DNA of 64,000 nt from CAVPJW01 sp963705525. GTDB lineage: Bacteria > Acidobacteriota > Vicinamibacteria > Vicinamibacterales > CAVPJW01. The position numbers and the translations under genes were made by a program. Below are positions 62,897 to 64,000 of the stretch, piece after piece. Where the stretch lies: positions 1,178,001-1,242,000 of the forward strand of contig CAVPJW010000002.1 in the NCBI GenBank assembly GCA_963705525.1, in the 5' to 3' direction. The notes beneath the pieces are model-generated. The model was not told where the DNA came from. It saw nothing but the letters and a program-made list of their open reading frames with translations, and searched no databases. Each line of letters opens with the position of its first letter. Position 1 is the stretch's first letter.

Positions 62897-64000
62897 TTAG
62901 GCGTCCTCGGTGGCGGGCGCCGTCGTCACTCGCGGCGCTTCCGCCATGACTCGGCGGACGAGCCACGCCAGCGCGACCAGTACGACTGCGTCCAGCACAA
63001 AGACCAGTCGCAGACTGAGCCCGCTCATCAGGCCACTGATGACGGGACTCAACGCAAGCCCTGCGAGCCAGGCCCCCGTCAGAAACCCAAACCCTGTCCC
63101 GTGGACGCCCGGCGCCAATGCCGTGCCTGCGGCCGTGAACGCTGCCGTCATGGCGGCGCCGACTCCAAGGCCGAACACGGTCGACGACAGGAAGAGGATC
63201 GGCAGCGAGCTGGTCAATCCGAAAATGGCGACAGCGATCGACGCGGCGAGAGTCCCCTCGACAATGACACGGCGCGCGGGATGTCGCTTCAACAGCCATC
63301 CGCAGCTATGGTGCCCAACGGCACCTGCACCGGCAAGAATGGAAAAAATTACAGCGGACACGAGCGGCGCCTGATCGCGGGACGTTCCGACCGCCTCGAC
63401 ATAGAGAGGCAGCACGGGGCCGAAGCTTCGATCGGCAAACTGAATCCCGAAGATGGCCGTCATCAGAAGGATAAAGTTCTGCGACGCCAGCACGTCTCGA
63501 AAGCTGATGCGCTCCACCGTTTCCCCGGCGGGCACGCGGCGCATCGGTTCGTCGTAGGTGAAGAGGACGAGCGTGAACGCGGCGGCATAGAAACTCGCCG
63601 TGACGAAGAACGTGTTCCGGAGCCCGACGAGTCCGGCAACGAGCGCGCCGATCAACGGTCCGAGTGCGGGTCCCAGCCGCTGGGCCGTTTGCACGAGGCC
63701 AATTGCCGTCGCCATCCGCTCCCGCGGAACCGACTCGGCGGCCATCGTCAGCGTCAACGATCCATAGCCTGCAAAGAGCCCCTGGATCGCGCGCAGCGCC
63801 AGCACGTGCCATGGCCGCGTCACGTAGGCCATGGTCGCCATGACGATCACGAAGCTCAGTAGCGAGCGTTCGACCATGATCTTGCGGCCGAAGCGATCCG
63901 CGAGCCGTCCCCAGATGGGCGACAGGAGTGCCGTGATAGCCGGCGTTACGCCGAGGCTCAGGCCCGTCCAGATGGCGATCTCGCCGACATTGGTGACACC
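62897..64000 (-). CDS. MFS transporter (5' end beyond the window)
   Basis: At least 367 codons: the frame is open to base 64000, the right edge, so the start is missing. The signature GRLADRFGRKI of the loop between helices 2 and 3 lies at 63878-63910 (minus strand), outside the shorter reading from 63877. Hydrophobic helices follow, with the mid loop about 63550-63400. It is likely a drug or small-solute efflux permease (MdtG/TetA-like), but substrate cannot be told. The 167 bases between its stop and tsaC hold nothing that I recognise. Confidence 0.85.
   Translation of the reverse strand, partial: GVTNVGEIAIWTGLSLGVTPAITALLSPIWGRLADRFGRKIMVERSLLSFVIVMATMAYVTRPWHVLALRAIQGLFAGYGSLTLTMAAESVPRERMATAIGLVQTAQRLGPALGPLIGALVAGLVGLRNTFFVTASFYAAAFTLVLFTYDEPMRRVPAGETVERISFRDVLASQNFILLMTAIFGIQFADRSFGPVLPLYVEAVGTSRDQAPLVSAVIFSILAGAGAVGHHSCGWLLKRHPARRVIVEGTLAASIAVAIFGLTSSLPILFLSSTVFGLGVGAAMTAAFTAAGTALAPGVHGTGFGFLTGAWLAGLALSPVISGLMSGLSLRLVFVLDAVVLVALAWLVRRVMAEAPRVTTAPATEDA

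Noticed and set aside
62730..63299. Extension of the tsaC frame upstream to 63299
   Set aside because: The added 190 residues lie opposite the correct frame of the MFS gene, are arginine-rich and have no homology I recognise; the ATG at 62729 gives a normal-length protein.
1..64000. CRISPR arrays, insertion sequences, prophage or integrase genes
   Set aside because: None found. The tandem repeats in 1.7-15.4 kb are coding repeats in frame, not spacer-separated direct repeats.

Overview
The window is a GC-rich bacterial chromosome segment with dense coding, many overlapping start and stop codons, an undecaprenyl-phosphate-sugar exopolysaccharide locus and an ABC lipid-exporter-type gene. This fits a Gram-negative soil-type bacterium. 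Gene content (M19 dipeptidase, CocE/NonD hydrolase, DUF885, S9 peptidase, AMIN/TonB protein, giant MBG-repeat protein) would suit Acidobacteriota, perhaps Vicinamibacteria. That placement is inference, because there is no rRNA or other decisive marker. No CRISPR array, insertion sequence or prophage was seen.

Region 1 (1-15.9 kb) is the 3' part of one giant gene for a secreted or surface protein, open at the left edge, with at least about 5,130 codons here. The order is Ig-like, three cadherin-like/tandem-95 domains, Ig-like, two MBG domains, exactly 42 MBG/YDG domains of 77 aa, then 12 Ig-like domains and an abrupt stop. The MBG array is itself built from higher-order repeats: a 3-domain unit near the 5' end and a 5-domain unit of exactly 1155 bp further on. 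Between 3.3 and 5.4 kb the reading frame is broken by nine single-base insertions. Their sites and forms suggest assembly consensus errors between near-identical copies rather than true frameshifts. A 58-aa Flp-type prepilin gene follows.

Region 2 (16-32 kb) is rich in peptide and amide hydrolysis and uptake: M19 dipeptidase and CocE/NonD hydrolase (minus strand), Gfo/Idh oxidoreductase, DUF885 protein, a family-5 solute-binding lipoprotein and two DppB/C-like permeases (plus), an acyl-lipid desaturase (minus), then S9 peptidase, FMN alpha-hydroxy-acid oxidase and an exported amidase (minus).

Region 3 (32-39.7 kb) holds a membrane protein with a pseudokinase-like N-terminus plus AMIN and TonB-C domains, tRNA-Pro(GGG), a MerR regulator, Der GTPase, an HU/IHF protein with a consensus sigma-70 promoter, a site-2-type protease and a TPR protein.

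Region 4 (39.8-50.9 kb, minus) is a tight 10-gene run: ugd, galE, GT2, msbA-like, yicC, gmk, rpoZ, coaBC, family-4 UDG, priA. Divergent from it (51.1-58.8 kb, plus) run four or five glycosyltransferases, an initiating sugar-phosphate transferase and a UDP-glucuronate decarboxylase. Together these genes could make UDP-Gal, UDP-GlcA and UDP-Xyl and assemble a lipid-linked polysaccharide. No polymerase or flippase is present in the window.

Region 5 (58.8-64 kb, minus) has pgsA, a TPR/SLH-like lipoprotein, hflX, tsaC and a truncated MFS transporter at the right edge. Four intergenic tracts of degenerate GGTTC-type heptamers recur across the window.
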